NCBI GenBank assembly: GCA_016806145.1 | Contig: CP063166.1 | Span: 2,790,001 to 2,854,000 of the forward strand | DNA length: 64,000 nt | Source: Variovorax paradoxus | GTDB lineage: Bacteria; Pseudomonadota; Gammaproteobacteria; Burkholderiales; Burkholderiaceae_C | Reading direction: 5' to 3' | In this document: positions 16,513 through 26,781 of the stretch, in pieces | How positions within the stretch are numbered: the stretch's first letter is position 1 | Layout of the letters: each line of letters begins with the position of its first letter | Notes under the pieces: generated by a model | What the model was told of the DNA's origin: nothing | Seen by the model: the letters and a program-made list of their open reading frames with translations, nothing else | Database searches by the model: none | Made by a program: the position numbers and the translations under genes

Positions 16513-17628
16513 TCAGGTCTTCGCCGCGGCGGGCTGCGAGGGTGCCTGCGCGTAGGGGTTGAACTCGTTCGTGTAGACGTCCTTCACCGCCACCTTGCCG
16601 GCCGGGATCTTGCCCTCGGACTGCAGGATGTCGACGTAGTACTCGATCGGCGGCTCGGTCACCACCAGGTCCTCGACGTAGGCGTAGCGGTCCACGTTCT
16701 GCAGGTCCATGTTGATGCGCTTGGCGACCAGCTTGCGCGCTTCCTCGGGATTCGCGTTGACCCAGTTGCCGGCCTTGGCCAGCGCCGTCACCACGTCGCG
16801 CACCGCCTCGGGATGCTCGCGGATGAAGCGGCCGTGCGCGCTGTAGGGCGCCATGCCGCCGAGGCCGCCGTCGAGGTCGAAGTCGCTCCACAGCCGCACC
16901 AGCGCGTCGGCATGGTCGGCGCGGCCCGAGAAGGGCGCATGGATGATCGCGAGGTCGGTGTTGCGCGTGACCAGCGTCTGCTCGGCCTGCTCGTCGGGCA
17001 CCACCACGAAGTTGATCTTGTTCACGTCCACGCCATGCTGGCGCAGGTACTTCTTGGTCACGAACTCGGCGCAGGCGCCGAAGCTGTTGAAGCCGATGGT
17101 CTTGCCCTCGAGGTCCTTGGGCTTGGAGATGCCCGAGTCCTTGCGAACGAAGTACTTCATGTGCGGCGCTTCCTCCAGCGTCTTGCCGCCGGCCGCCACC
17201 ACCTTGAGGTCGGCACCCGAGGCAATGGCCGAGATCACCAGCGGCACCATGCGGCTGCCGAAGTCGATCTCGCCGGTGCCCACGAGCGGAATGATCTGCG
17301 GCGCCGCGATCTTGCCCACGTACTGCGGCCGCGTGTTCGTGCCCTCGAAGTAGCCGAGCTGGTCGGCCAGGTAGATCAGGTCGAAGGAGGGGTTGTCGGG
17401 GTACTTGAACGCGACCTTGTCGCCGGTCTTCCTGACGATGGCCGGCGCGTCGGCCGAAGCGGACTTCGCCTCGTCGCGCGAGCAGCCCACGAGCGCGGCC
17501 GCGCCGAGCCCGCCGAGGCTGCCGACCGTGCCCAGCGAGACGAGGGTTTGCAGCAGGCCGCGGCGCGAGGGCGCGCGCAGCGCATTGGTTGCGAATTCGC
17601 GGGAGGGGGAGAGCTTCTCGATGGACAT
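16513..17628 (-). CDS. sulfonate/nitrate-class ABC binding lipoprotein
   Basis: A 371-residue binding protein. The start at 17628 is chosen over an upstream ATG because the shared sulfur-type promoter lies between them. The N-terminal signal has SRRGLLQTLVSLG and a lipobox-like AALVGC, suggesting a lipid-anchored exported protein. Family regions include FDLIYLADQLGYFEGTNTRP, GTGEIDFGSRMVPLVISAIA and DLEGKTIGFNSFGACAEFV. It delivers an organosulfur-type ligand to the permease and ATPase encoded downstream. Confidence 0.88.
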   Translation of the reverse strand: MSIEKLSPSREFATNALRAPSRRGLLQTLVSLGTVGSLGGLGAAALVGCSRDEAKSASADAPAIVRKTGDKVAFKYPDNPSFDLIYLADQLGYFEGTNTRPQYVGKIAAPQIIPLVGTGEIDFGSRMVPLVISAIASGADLKVVAAGGKTLEEAPHMKYFVRKDSGISKPKDLEGKTIGFNSFGACAEFVTKKYLRQHGVDVNKINFVVVPDEQAEQTLVTRNTDLAIIHAPFSGRADHADALVRLWSDFDLDGGLGGMAPYSAHGRFIREHPEAVRDVVTALAKAGNWVNANPEEARKLVAKRINMDLQNVDRYAYVEDLVVTEPPIEYYVDILQSEGKIPAGKVAVKDVYTNEFNPYAQAPSQPAAAKT

Positions 17629-17668
17629 GGCGACCGGCAGCGGAACTGCCTCTGAACAGGGATGGCCG

Positions 17669-17720
17669 ATGCTAGGAAGCGGCCGGGGCCGGACCAACGA
17701 AGAAATCCATGCATGGATAT
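17669..17720 (-). promoter_or_regulatory. sulfur-type promoter 3 (ABC operon) with 14-bp palindrome
   Basis: Read on the minus strand: ATATC from 17720, TTCGTTGG from 17701, TAGCAT at 17674-17669. TTC-to--10 spacing is 27 bases and ATATC-to-TTC is 19, as at the AprA-like gene. TTGGTC and TAGCAT are 17 bases apart. A perfect palindrome ATCCATGCATGGAT (17705-17718) sits in the middle, just upstream of the -35, a natural activator site. It also lies upstream of the divergent nitroreductase gene. Confidence 0.55.
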
Positions 17721-17771
17721 GCGGGGAGTGGGGAAAGCGGGGGCGCCGTGCATTGCTTGCGAAAATGCGGC

Positions 17772-18491
17772 ATGCACAGCCTCCTCGCTACCGACCCGGC
17801 AGCCGCTTCTCCCGTCTCCGACCCCCTCGCACTCCAGACGCTGCTCGCGCAACGCGGCTCGACCCGCGGCTTCACCGACCAGGCTCTGCCCGAGGGCTGC
17901 CTCGAGCAGCTCCTGATCCAGGCGCGCCGCGCGCCGAGCGGCGCGAACCTGCAGCCCGGCGAATTCATCTCGCTCGAAGGCGATGCCCGCGCACGCCTGA
18001 GCGCGGCGCTGGTGGGCGCGTTTCGCAACGGCGAGCAGGAAGCCGAGGACTACAGCTACTTTCCGCGTCCGATGCCGCACAGCCTGCGCCGGCGCCAGGT
18101 CGCGGCGGCGCAGGCGCTCTATGGCGCGTTGGGCGCGGCGCGCGAGGACCGTGCCGCGCGCGATGCGCAGTTCGAGCGCAACTTCCGCTTCTTCGATGCG
18201 CCGGTGGCGCTGCTGGTGCTGATCGATGCGCGCATGGGCAGCGGCTGCTACATGGACCTGGGCATGTGCCTGTTCGGACTGATGATGGCCGCGAACGCGC
18301 AGGGCATCGGCAGTTGCGCGATCGGCGCGATCGCGTCCTATCCGGGCCTGGTGCGTTCGACGCTGGGACTGGGCGACGAGCACCACATCGTCTGCGGGAT
18401 GGCGCTGGGCTATGCCGATCCGCGGGCGCCCGAGAACGCGGTGCGGACCGCGCGGCGGCCGCTCGACGACTTCTTTCGCGTGATGCGTTAG
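17772..18491 (+). CDS. nitroreductase family protein
   Basis: A 239-residue FMN-dependent nitroreductase-fold protein. The start is at 17772 because the upstream stretch belongs to the divergent sulfur promoter. Residues about 30-60 (QRGSTRGFTDQALPEG, then QARRAPSGANLQPGEF) form the FMN-phosphate site and the C-terminal GIGSCAIGAIASYPGLVRS and ALGYADPRAPENAVRT complete it. It could reduce nitroaromatics or quinones, or serve in an organosulfur pathway next to the ABC operon. Substrate not determined. Confidence 0.88.
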   Translation: MHSLLATDPAAASPVSDPLALQTLLAQRGSTRGFTDQALPEGCLEQLLIQARRAPSGANLQPGEFISLEGDARARLSAALVGAFRNGEQEAEDYSYFPRPMPHSLRRRQVAAAQALYGALGAAREDRAARDAQFERNFRFFDAPVALLVLIDARMGSGCYMDLGMCLFGLMMAANAQGIGSCAIGAIASYPGLVRSTLGLGDEHHIVCGMALGYADPRAPENAVRTARRPLDDFFRVMR

Positions 18492-19663
18492 AGCCGCTGC
18501 ACCAGCCCCGCCGCGCCCAGGCCGCCCGCGCCGGCAATCGCCGCGAGGCCGTGCGCGCCCGACGGCGCCTCGTGCGCCATGTCGGCGAGCAGGCGCACCA
18601 GGCTGACCGCGCCCGAGGCGCCGATCGGATGGCCGCGGCCCAGGCCGCCGCCGCCGCGGTTGAGGCGCGAGGGCTGCAAACCCAGGGCTTGCATGAACGA
18701 CAGCGCCTGCACGGCGAAGGCCTCGTGCAGCTCCGCGCCCCAGAGCGCGTCCGCATCGAGGCCGGCGCGGCGCAGCAGGGCTTCGGCGGCGGTGGAGGCG
18801 CCGAGCATCGGCATCTCCGGCGGCACGCCGATCGAGGTGCCACCCAGCCAATGGAAGCGCGGCGCGATCTTCAGCGCGGCTGCGGCCTGCGGCGTGGCGA
18901 GCAGCACGAAGGCGGCGCCGTCGGCGCGCGGCGCGATCGCGAGGCGGCTGACGGCCATTTCTAGCGCGACGACCGGGTCGGACAGCGTGTCGGCGACCGC
19001 CTCGATCGGCATGCGGGCCATGCGCGAGGCCGTCAGTTCGCGCGCGTAGCTGTCGTGCGTGGCGGCGCCGATGGGCACGATCTCCGGCGACATGCGTTCG
19101 CGCCATGCGAGCGCCTTCGCATGGCTTCGGGCGGCGAAGTCATCCTGTTGCGCGCGGCCGATCGAATGCAGCGCGGCATGGCGCGCGGCGGCGAGCAGCA
19201 GGTCGGGATCGCGCGCCGGATCGGGCGCGAAGGCGGGGCGGTCGTAGGGCACGGGCGCCTCGTTGGCGTCGCGTGGGCGATGCTGGCGGATGGGCGCGCG
19301 GCTCCAGGCCTCGACACCGCCCGCGATCGCGATGGCGGCATTGCCGCTGGCCAGCAGGCCGGCGGCCAGGGTCACGGCATCGAGGCCGGCGCAGCACTGG
19401 GTGTCGACCGACAGCGCGGCGATGCGGTCCGGCAGGCCGGCGGCCAGCGCGACCATGCGCGCGGGATTGCCGCCCGCGCCCAGCGCGTTGCCGGCGACGA
19501 CCGCATCGACCGCCTGCGCCGGAACGCCCGAACGCGCCAGCAAGGCCTGCAGCACCGGTGCGCCGATCTCGTGCGCGGCCAGCGCGCCGAGTGCACCGCC
19601 GACCGGCACCACCGCGCTGCGGGCCCAGCCGAGGATCACGGGTGGATTCACAGCCGGCTCCAT
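18488..19663 (-). CDS. thiolase (acetyl-CoA acetyltransferase family), YhfS-like
   Basis: A 391-residue thiolase. The nucleophilic cysteine lies in LSVDTQCCAGLDAVTLAAGL, the conserved histidine in LNRGGGGLGRGHPIGASGAV and the C-terminal glycine motif in AGAGGLGAAGLVQRL. The usual C-terminal catalytic CxG is replaced by AGAGGLGAAG, so condensing activity may differ from standard thiolases. It starts 16 bases inside the end of the acyl-CoA synthetase gene. With BioY this mirrors the yhfU-yhfT-yhfS order of Bacillus. Confidence 0.85.
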   Translation of the reverse strand: MEPAVNPPVILGWARSAVVPVGGALGALAAHEIGAPVLQALLARSGVPAQAVDAVVAGNALGAGGNPARMVALAAGLPDRIAALSVDTQCCAGLDAVTLAAGLLASGNAAIAIAGGVEAWSRAPIRQHRPRDANEAPVPYDRPAFAPDPARDPDLLLAAARHAALHSIGRAQQDDFAARSHAKALAWRERMSPEIVPIGAATHDSYARELTASRMARMPIEAVADTLSDPVVALEMAVSRLAIAPRADGAAFVLLATPQAAAALKIAPRFHWLGGTSIGVPPEMPMLGASTAAEALLRRAGLDADALWGAELHEAFAVQALSFMQALGLQPSRLNRGGGGLGRGHPIGASGAVSLVRLLADMAHEAPSGAHGLAAIAGAGGLGAAGLVQRL

Positions 19664-21054
19664 GGCTCCGAGGACGCGTCGGCCAACTGTCGCGCCAGTG
19701 CGGCGTGATCCGTCTTGCCGCTCGGCGTGCGAGGCCAGGCATCGACGCGGTAGAAGCGCCTCGGCAGCTTGAAGGGCTCCAGCCGGTCGCGGCACCAGGC
19801 CTGCAGTTCTTCGCGCGAGACCGGTTGCGACAGTGCGAGCAGGGCCACGGCCTCCATGCCGCGCAGCGGATGCGGCAGCCCCTGGATCGACGCGGCCGCG
19901 ATGGCCGGATGCCCGGCCAGCACGTTCTCGACTTCCTCGGGGAACAGGTTCTTGCCCTGCACGAGCAGCATGCGCTGCTGCCGGCCGACCAGGTGCAGGA
20001 AACCGGCCTCGTCCACATGGCCCATGTCGCGCACCGAGAGCCAGTCGCCGTCGCGCAGCACGGCGGTGCCGTCTTCCTCGGCCGTCAGCGTCGCGTAGTC
20101 GCTGAACACCATCGGGCTGCGCACGTAGATCAGTCCGGGCAAGGGCGGCTCGATCCTGAGCTCGACATTGGCGAAGGGCCGGCCGACCACGTCGTCGGGC
20201 AGGGCCTCGTCGCTGTCGGCCCAGGCGATGAACGAGGTTTCCGAGGCGCCGTAGAACTCGACGATGCGCGCCGCGGGAAACAGCGCGCGCAGCGCCGCGG
20301 TGCGCGCGCGCGGCCACGGGGCGCCGCTGATCATCACGAGGCGCGTGCCGGTCACGGGCGCCAGGCCATGGCGCTGCGCATGCTCGAGCATCAGCAGCAG
20401 CTGGCTGGGCACGGCGACCAAGCTGCCCGCGAGGCCGCGCTGCAGCGTGTCGAGCGCGGCCGCCGCCGAGAACTGGCGTTGCAGGCGCATGCCGGCGCCG
20501 GTCCACAGGCCCAGCAGCGCGCCGAACAGGAACAGCGAATGCGAGAGCCGGCCCGGCACCAGCACGGTGGTGCCGGTGGCGGGGCCGAAGCTTTGCACGC
20601 AGATCTCGAAGCTGTGGGTCCACGATCCGTGCGTGCGCCGGAAGCCCTTGGGCACGCCGGTGCTGCCCGAGGTGAAGCCGATGTAGAAGGGCGTGCTCGC
20701 GCGCGCTTCCTCGATGCCGGAGGCCGTGCCCAGGTGCTGCGCCATGCGCGCCCTTACCTTGTCGCGGACGGCCTCGGGCCAGTCGGGATCGCCGACGGCC
20801 GCCGTGCGGTTGCTCGCGAGGATCGCGAGGAAGCTCGCCAACTGGTCGGCCGGCGAGGCGCTCGCGCTGGCCCAGGCGACCGTCGGCGTGGCCGCGGCGT
20901 CGAGTGCGAGAGCCTCACTTGCGACGCGGTCCGCGAGCGCGGCGAAACCCAGTCGCGTGTGGCCATCGTCGAGCGCGAGGGCATCGGGCGTGTGCCGCGC
21001 CCACCAGGCGAGCGGCGCGTGAACGGTCTGGAAATCGGGCGCCGGGCCGGTCAT
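19648..21054 (-). CDS. AMP-dependent acyl-CoA synthetase, YhfT-like
   Basis: A 468-residue adenylate-forming enzyme. The phosphate-binding loop is FTSGSTGVPKGF, the adenine region is VEFYGASETSFIAW and the C-terminal lysine is in PRTPSGKTDHAAL. All are intact, so it should activate a carboxylic acid to acyl-AMP and acyl-CoA. Its ATG overlaps the BioY stop (TGATG) and its end overlaps the thiolase start. In Bacillus the same three-gene set is under biotin control; a pimelate-like or other acyl substrate is possible. Substrate inferred only. Confidence 0.87.
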   Translation of the reverse strand: MTGPAPDFQTVHAPLAWWARHTPDALALDDGHTRLGFAALADRVASEALALDAAATPTVAWASASASPADQLASFLAILASNRTAAVGDPDWPEAVRDKVRARMAQHLGTASGIEEARASTPFYIGFTSGSTGVPKGFRRTHGSWTHSFEICVQSFGPATGTTVLVPGRLSHSLFLFGALLGLWTGAGMRLQRQFSAAAALDTLQRGLAGSLVAVPSQLLLMLEHAQRHGLAPVTGTRLVMISGAPWPRARTAALRALFPAARIVEFYGASETSFIAWADSDEALPDDVVGRPFANVELRIEPPLPGLIYVRSPMVFSDYATLTAEEDGTAVLRDGDWLSVRDMGHVDEAGFLHLVGRQQRMLLVQGKNLFPEEVENVLAGHPAIAAASIQGLPHPLRGMEAVALLALSQPVSREELQAWCRDRLEPFKLPRRFYRVDAWPRTPSGKTDHAALARQLADASSEPWSRL

Positions 21055-21632
21055 CAGTCGCGATCGAGGCGCCAGCTCGGAAGGCCGCGCGCCACGGTCT
21101 GCACCACCAGCGCGCAGACCACGCACTTGACGAGGTCGCCGGGCACGAAGACCAGACTCGCGAGCGCCGCCTTCTGCAGCGGCAGGTGGGCCACCAGCGA
21201 CAGCCCCGCGATGCCGAACAGGTAGACCACGACGATGCCGCCGATGAACGAGGCGGCCAGTGCCGCGGCGAACAGCGCGCGTCCGCGCGCGGCGGCGAAG
21301 CGCCGCATGATCCAGCCGCAGGCGAAGGCGCCGAACAGCCAGCCCACGAGGAAGCCGGCGGAGGGCGTCACGAACGCGCCGGGACCGCCGCGGCCGCCGG
21401 ACAGCAGGGGCAGGCCGAGCGCCACGCCCACGAGCAGCAGCGCCACCGCGAGAAAGCCGCGGCGCGGTCCGAGCAGACAGCCCGCGAGCATCACGCCGAG
21501 GGTCTGCAAGGTGATCGGCACGCCCAGCGCCAGGTCGATGCGCGGGACGGCGCCCAGCGCGGCGATCAGCGCGGCGAACAGCGCGACGTAGGACAGCGTG
21601 CGGGAGGAGGTGATCGGGGTGGAGGTGGACAA
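21054..21632 (-). CDS. bioY: biotin transporter BioY
   Basis: A 192-residue membrane protein of the ECF transporter substrate-binding class. Typical segments are TLSYVALFAALIAALGAVPR, ITLQTLGVMLAGCLLG and SAGFLVGWLFGAFACGW, and the end VFVPGDLVKCVVCALVV matches the BioY C-terminal stretch. No ATG is found near the family start, so a TTG at 21632 is the likely initiator; this is uncertain and no strong ribosome site is seen. It heads an operon with an acyl-CoA synthetase and a thiolase. Confidence 0.85.
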   Translation of the reverse strand: MSTSTPITSSRTLSYVALFAALIAALGAVPRIDLALGVPITLQTLGVMLAGCLLGPRRGFLAVALLLVGVALGLPLLSGGRGGPGAFVTPSAGFLVGWLFGAFACGWIMRRFAAARGRALFAAALAASFIGGIVVVYLFGIAGLSLVAHLPLQKAALASLVFVPGDLVKCVVCALVVQTVARGLPSWRLDRD

Positions 21633-21837
21633 GGAAATGGAATGTCGGGGAAGGTTGCGCTGCAGGCCGTGGCCTTGGCTTCCTTGCGTGGCGGACGGGC
21701 CGCGGGTGGCTGGGCCTTCACTGCCTGCACGGGGGGCGGGCAGGAGGGCGCCCGAGAGCGTAACACCGTCGCCGCCAGGCCCGCGCTGGTACGCTATCCG
21801 TCCGACTTCAGACCCAGGCGCGAGGAGGCGCCGCCCC

Positions 21838-22125
21838 ATGAAACAACAGATCTCGCGGCTCTCGCCGCATCAGAACGGCAAGGTGTTCGGCGTCATGATG
21901 GCGGTCACCTCGCTGGTGTTCCTCATTCCCTTCGCGCTGCTGTTCGCGCTGGTGCAGCCGGCCGGCAAGAGCGGGCCGTCGCTGCTGCTCCTGCTGCTCG
22001 CGCCGCTCATGTACCTGGTCTTCGCCTACTGCGCGGTGGCCATCGGCTGCCTGATCTACAACGTCCTGCAGAAGTTCGTCGGCGGCATCGAGTTCGAGAC
22101 CTCGACCGAGCTGGACGCGCGATAG
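21838..22125 (+). CDS. small two-span membrane protein, unknown function
   Basis: A 95-residue protein. The start at 21838 has a GAGGAGG site upstream. Residues about 17-45 and 49-77 form two hydrophobic helices (VFGVMMAVTSLVFLIPFALL; LLLLLLAPLMYLVFAYCAVA), with a charged C-terminal tail. I do not recognise the family; it resembles short DUF-type inner membrane proteins. It diverges from bioY and converges with the next small gene. Confidence 0.65.
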   Translation: MKQQISRLSPHQNGKVFGVMMAVTSLVFLIPFALLFALVQPAGKSGPSLLLLLLAPLMYLVFAYCAVAIGCLIYNVLQKFVGGIEFETSTELDAR

Positions 22126-22159
22126 CGGCTCGGGCCGCCGCTGCCGCCGAACGCGGGCG

Positions 22160-22429
22160 TCAGGCCTTGTCGGCGTCCGCCTTCTTGTCGATCGCCGCCT
22201 GCAGCTCCCGCGCATAGGCCAGCAGCTGGTCGCGCATGGCATCGGCGCCCTGCAGCAGCGCGTCCGACGTGGGCTGGCCCAGCAGGATGCCCGCCTGCTG
22301 GTTGCCGAAGCGCTCCATCCGGTCGAACAGCAGCCGGGGATTGGGGTGCGAGGACATCAGGGCGAGGCAGAAGCTCTTGAGCGCGGCCACTTGTCCCTGG
22401 AGGTAGTCGAGGCGTTCTTTGTCGGTCAT
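22160..22429 (-). CDS. small helical protein, unknown function, 89 aa
   Basis: An 89-residue soluble protein that begins MTDKERLDYLQGQVAALKSF and is largely helical, with a lysine- and aspartate-rich end. The ATG at 22429 is the only good start; the longer reading has no domain similarity. There is no recognised family. It is divergent from glgX. Confidence 0.55.
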   Translation of the reverse strand: MTDKERLDYLQGQVAALKSFCLALMSSHPNPRLLFDRMERFGNQQAGILLGQPTSDALLQGADAMRDQLLAYARELQAAIDKKADADKA

Positions 22430-22650
22430 GGGAGGGGAAGGCGGTTGCGAAGGAGCTGGGGTCGACTCGGGCGGGGAGCCCGGGGTTCCGGGTCCGGCGA
22501 CGGGCCGCATTATGAGCCGCACCCGCCTCGGCGGGATGACGGGCGCGCCGCCTACGCGAGGCCGCGCCAAGTGCTGCCGCACGCGGGCGCGGGGGACACG
22601 GAGACTTTGCCGTCCCTTCCCGCAACTCCCAGCCCGATCACCCACACGCC

Positions 22651-24774
<2,124 letters not shown>

Positions 24775-24807
24775 GTCCGCGGCATTCCGGTGACGCAAGG
24801 AGAGACC

Positions 24808-24833
24808 GCGCGCGCCCTCGCGGGAGCGCGCGC
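24808..24833. terminator. GC hairpin downstream of glgX
   Basis: A self-complementary stretch of alternating GC flanking CCC-TCGC-GGG forms a strong hairpin 34 bases after the glgX stop. No T-run follows, so it may be a stabilising or pause structure rather than an intrinsic terminator. Confidence 0.35.
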
Positions 24834-24921
24834 ATAGCACTTCCACGCCCGCGCGGCGCGGTGAATACCCTCGGTAAAAAAAGCGCATCCGGTTGAACTT
24901 CCGGCCCGTACTCATCCAGAG

Positions 24922-24937
24922 CCGACGTTCGCGTCGG
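24922..24937 (+). promoter_or_regulatory. UUCG-loop hairpin in leader of DUF4331 gene
   Basis: CCGACG-TTCG-CGTCGG is a perfect six-pair stem with the very stable UUCG tetraloop, 46 bases upstream of the DUF4331 start. Such hairpins stabilise leaders or hide ribosome sites. Role unknown. Confidence 0.45.
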
Positions 24938-24983
24938 ACGAGTCGTGCCTGCCGAATCCACCATTTACACCGAGGTGATGCCG

Positions 24984-26483
24984 ATGAAATTCTCCCTGCC
25001 GCCCGCGAGGGCCTGTGTCTTCGTGCTGACTGCCGTGACCGCCGTGGGTGCCATCGCATCCAGCCACCGCGAGGCGCCGTCGATCGCGGGCATGCCCAAG
25101 CTCGATGCCACCGACTTCTACATGTTCCGCAGCTACGAAGCCGGCCGCCAGGACTTCGTGACGCTGATCGCGAACTACCAGCCCGACCAGAGCCCGTACG
25201 GCGGCCCGAACTACTTCACCATGGACCCGAACGGCCTGTACGAGATCCACCTCGACACCGACGGCAACGCGGTCGAGGACATCACCTTCCAGTTCAGGTT
25301 CAAGAACACGCTGCGCGACATCCAGCTGCCGATCGCGGGCAAGCAGGTGTCGATTCCGCTGGTGCAGGCCGGCGGCATCAGCGCGCCGAACCAGGCCACC
25401 AGCAATCTGCGCGAGACCTACACGCTCAACATCGTGCGCGGCGACCGCCGCAAGGGCAAGGTGGAGGCCGTGACCAAGGCCGGCGGCGGCACCGAGTTCG
25501 ACAAGCCCACCGACAACATCGGCGACAAGACCTTCGGCGGCCCGACCGGCTATGCCAGCTATGCCAACCAGCATCTCTACACGGTCAACATCCCGGGTTG
25601 CGCCACGCCGGGCCGCGTGTTCGTCGGCCAGCGCAAGGACCCGTTCAGCGTGGCCCTGGGCCAGGTGTTCGACCTGATCAACCTCAATCCGCTGGGCTCG
25701 AGCTCGGCCAACCCCGACGCGCTGGCCGGCAAGAACGTGACGACGATGGCGCTCGAGGTGCCGATCTCGTGCATCACCACGGCCGGCCAGCCGATCGTGG
25801 GCGGCTGGACCACGGCCAGCGTGCGCCAGGGCCGCCTGATCGCCAGCCCGCCCAAGAGCGGCCACGGCACCACCGCGATCAACGGCGGTGCCTGGGCGCA
25901 GGTCTCGCGACTGGGCATGCCGCTGGTCAACGAGGTGGTGATCGGCCTGAAGGACAAGGATCGCTTCAACAGCTCCAAGCCGCAGGACGACGCGCAGTTC
26001 GCCGACTACGTGACCAACCCGACCCTGCCGGCGCTGGTGCAGACGCTCTTCCAGGCGCCCGCGCCCACGAATTTCCCGCGCACCGACCTGGTCGCGGCCT
26101 TCCTCACGGGCGTCGAGGGCCTGAACAAGCCGGCCAACGTCAAGGCCTCGGAGATGCTGCGGCTGAACACCTCGATCGTGCCGACGATCAAGGCGAACCA
26201 GAGCAACCTCGGCGTGCTCGGCAACGACCTCGCGGGCTTCCCGAACGGACGCCGGCCGGGTGACGACGTGGTCGATGCCGAACTGCGCGTGGCGATGGGG
26301 GTGCTGTGCGTGGCCACCGGTGCCAACGACACCTTCAAGGTCGGCTGCAAGCCGGCCGACGCGCCCGCGGGCAGTGCCCCTCTGACCGACGGCGCCGCCC
26401 AGAGCCCCACGGAGTTCCCCGATGCCTTCCCGTACCTGAACACGCCGCTGCCGGGTTCGACCTCGGTCTCGGCCGCGCGCTGA
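24984..26483 (+). CDS. DUF4331 family exported protein
   Basis: A 499-residue protein. The start at 24984 has a GAGGTG site. A Sec signal (FVLTAVTAVGAIA) ends near residue 24, followed by SSHREAPSIAGMPKLDATDF, the hallmark N-terminus of DUF4331, and GLYEIHLDTDGNAVEDITF. The family has a calcium-binding-like beta structure and is often found with TPR and HupE/UreJ genes; its function is unknown. It heads a four-gene operon ending in HupE/UreJ and faces a TonB-dependent receptor, hinting at a surface or periplasmic ligand-handling role. Confidence 0.85.
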   Translation: MKFSLPPARACVFVLTAVTAVGAIASSHREAPSIAGMPKLDATDFYMFRSYEAGRQDFVTLIANYQPDQSPYGGPNYFTMDPNGLYEIHLDTDGNAVEDITFQFRFKNTLRDIQLPIAGKQVSIPLVQAGGISAPNQATSNLRETYTLNIVRGDRRKGKVEAVTKAGGGTEFDKPTDNIGDKTFGGPTGYASYANQHLYTVNIPGCATPGRVFVGQRKDPFSVALGQVFDLINLNPLGSSSANPDALAGKNVTTMALEVPISCITTAGQPIVGGWTTASVRQGRLIASPPKSGHGTTAINGGAWAQVSRLGMPLVNEVVIGLKDKDRFNSSKPQDDAQFADYVTNPTLPALVQTLFQAPAPTNFPRTDLVAAFLTGVEGLNKPANVKASEMLRLNTSIVPTIKANQSNLGVLGNDLAGFPNGRRPGDDVVDAELRVAMGVLCVATGANDTFKVGCKPADAPAGSAPLTDGAAQSPTEFPDAFPYLNTPLPGSTSVSAAR

Positions 26484-26496
26484 GGAGGATGCCGGC

Positions 26497-26781
26497 ATGA
26501 ACCGCAACATTCCTCGCATCGCCGGCCTGCTGCTGGCAGCCGCCTTCCTCGCCGGCTGCGGCGGGGGCGGCGGCGGTGGCGCCGCGTTCTATCCGTTCCC
26601 GCCGGTGAGCGGCAACAACCCGCCCGAGAACCCGCCGCCGCAGGCCGACGCGTACGACAGCTTCATCGCCTACGTGCAGTCGCTGGTCGCCTCGGTGCTC
26701 GACACGGCGGAGCCGGCCAACGTGGCGGCCTTCGACCCGGCGCCGACGTCGGAGACCAAGGACCCCGTCGCCACGCAATGA
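26497..26781 (+). CDS. small putative lipoprotein
   Basis: A 94-residue protein with a lipobox signal (LLLAAAFLAGCGGGGGGGAA), then a Pro-rich linker and an acidic helical end. The cysteine followed by a glycine run is typical of outer-membrane lipoproteins. It lies 13 bases after the DUF4331 gene and its ATGA overlaps the TPR gene start, so it is part of the same operon. Function unknown. Confidence 0.75.
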   Translation: MNRNIPRIAGLLLAAAFLAGCGGGGGGGAAFYPFPPVSGNNPPENPPPQADAYDSFIAYVQSLVASVLDTAEPANVAAFDPAPTSETKDPVATQ

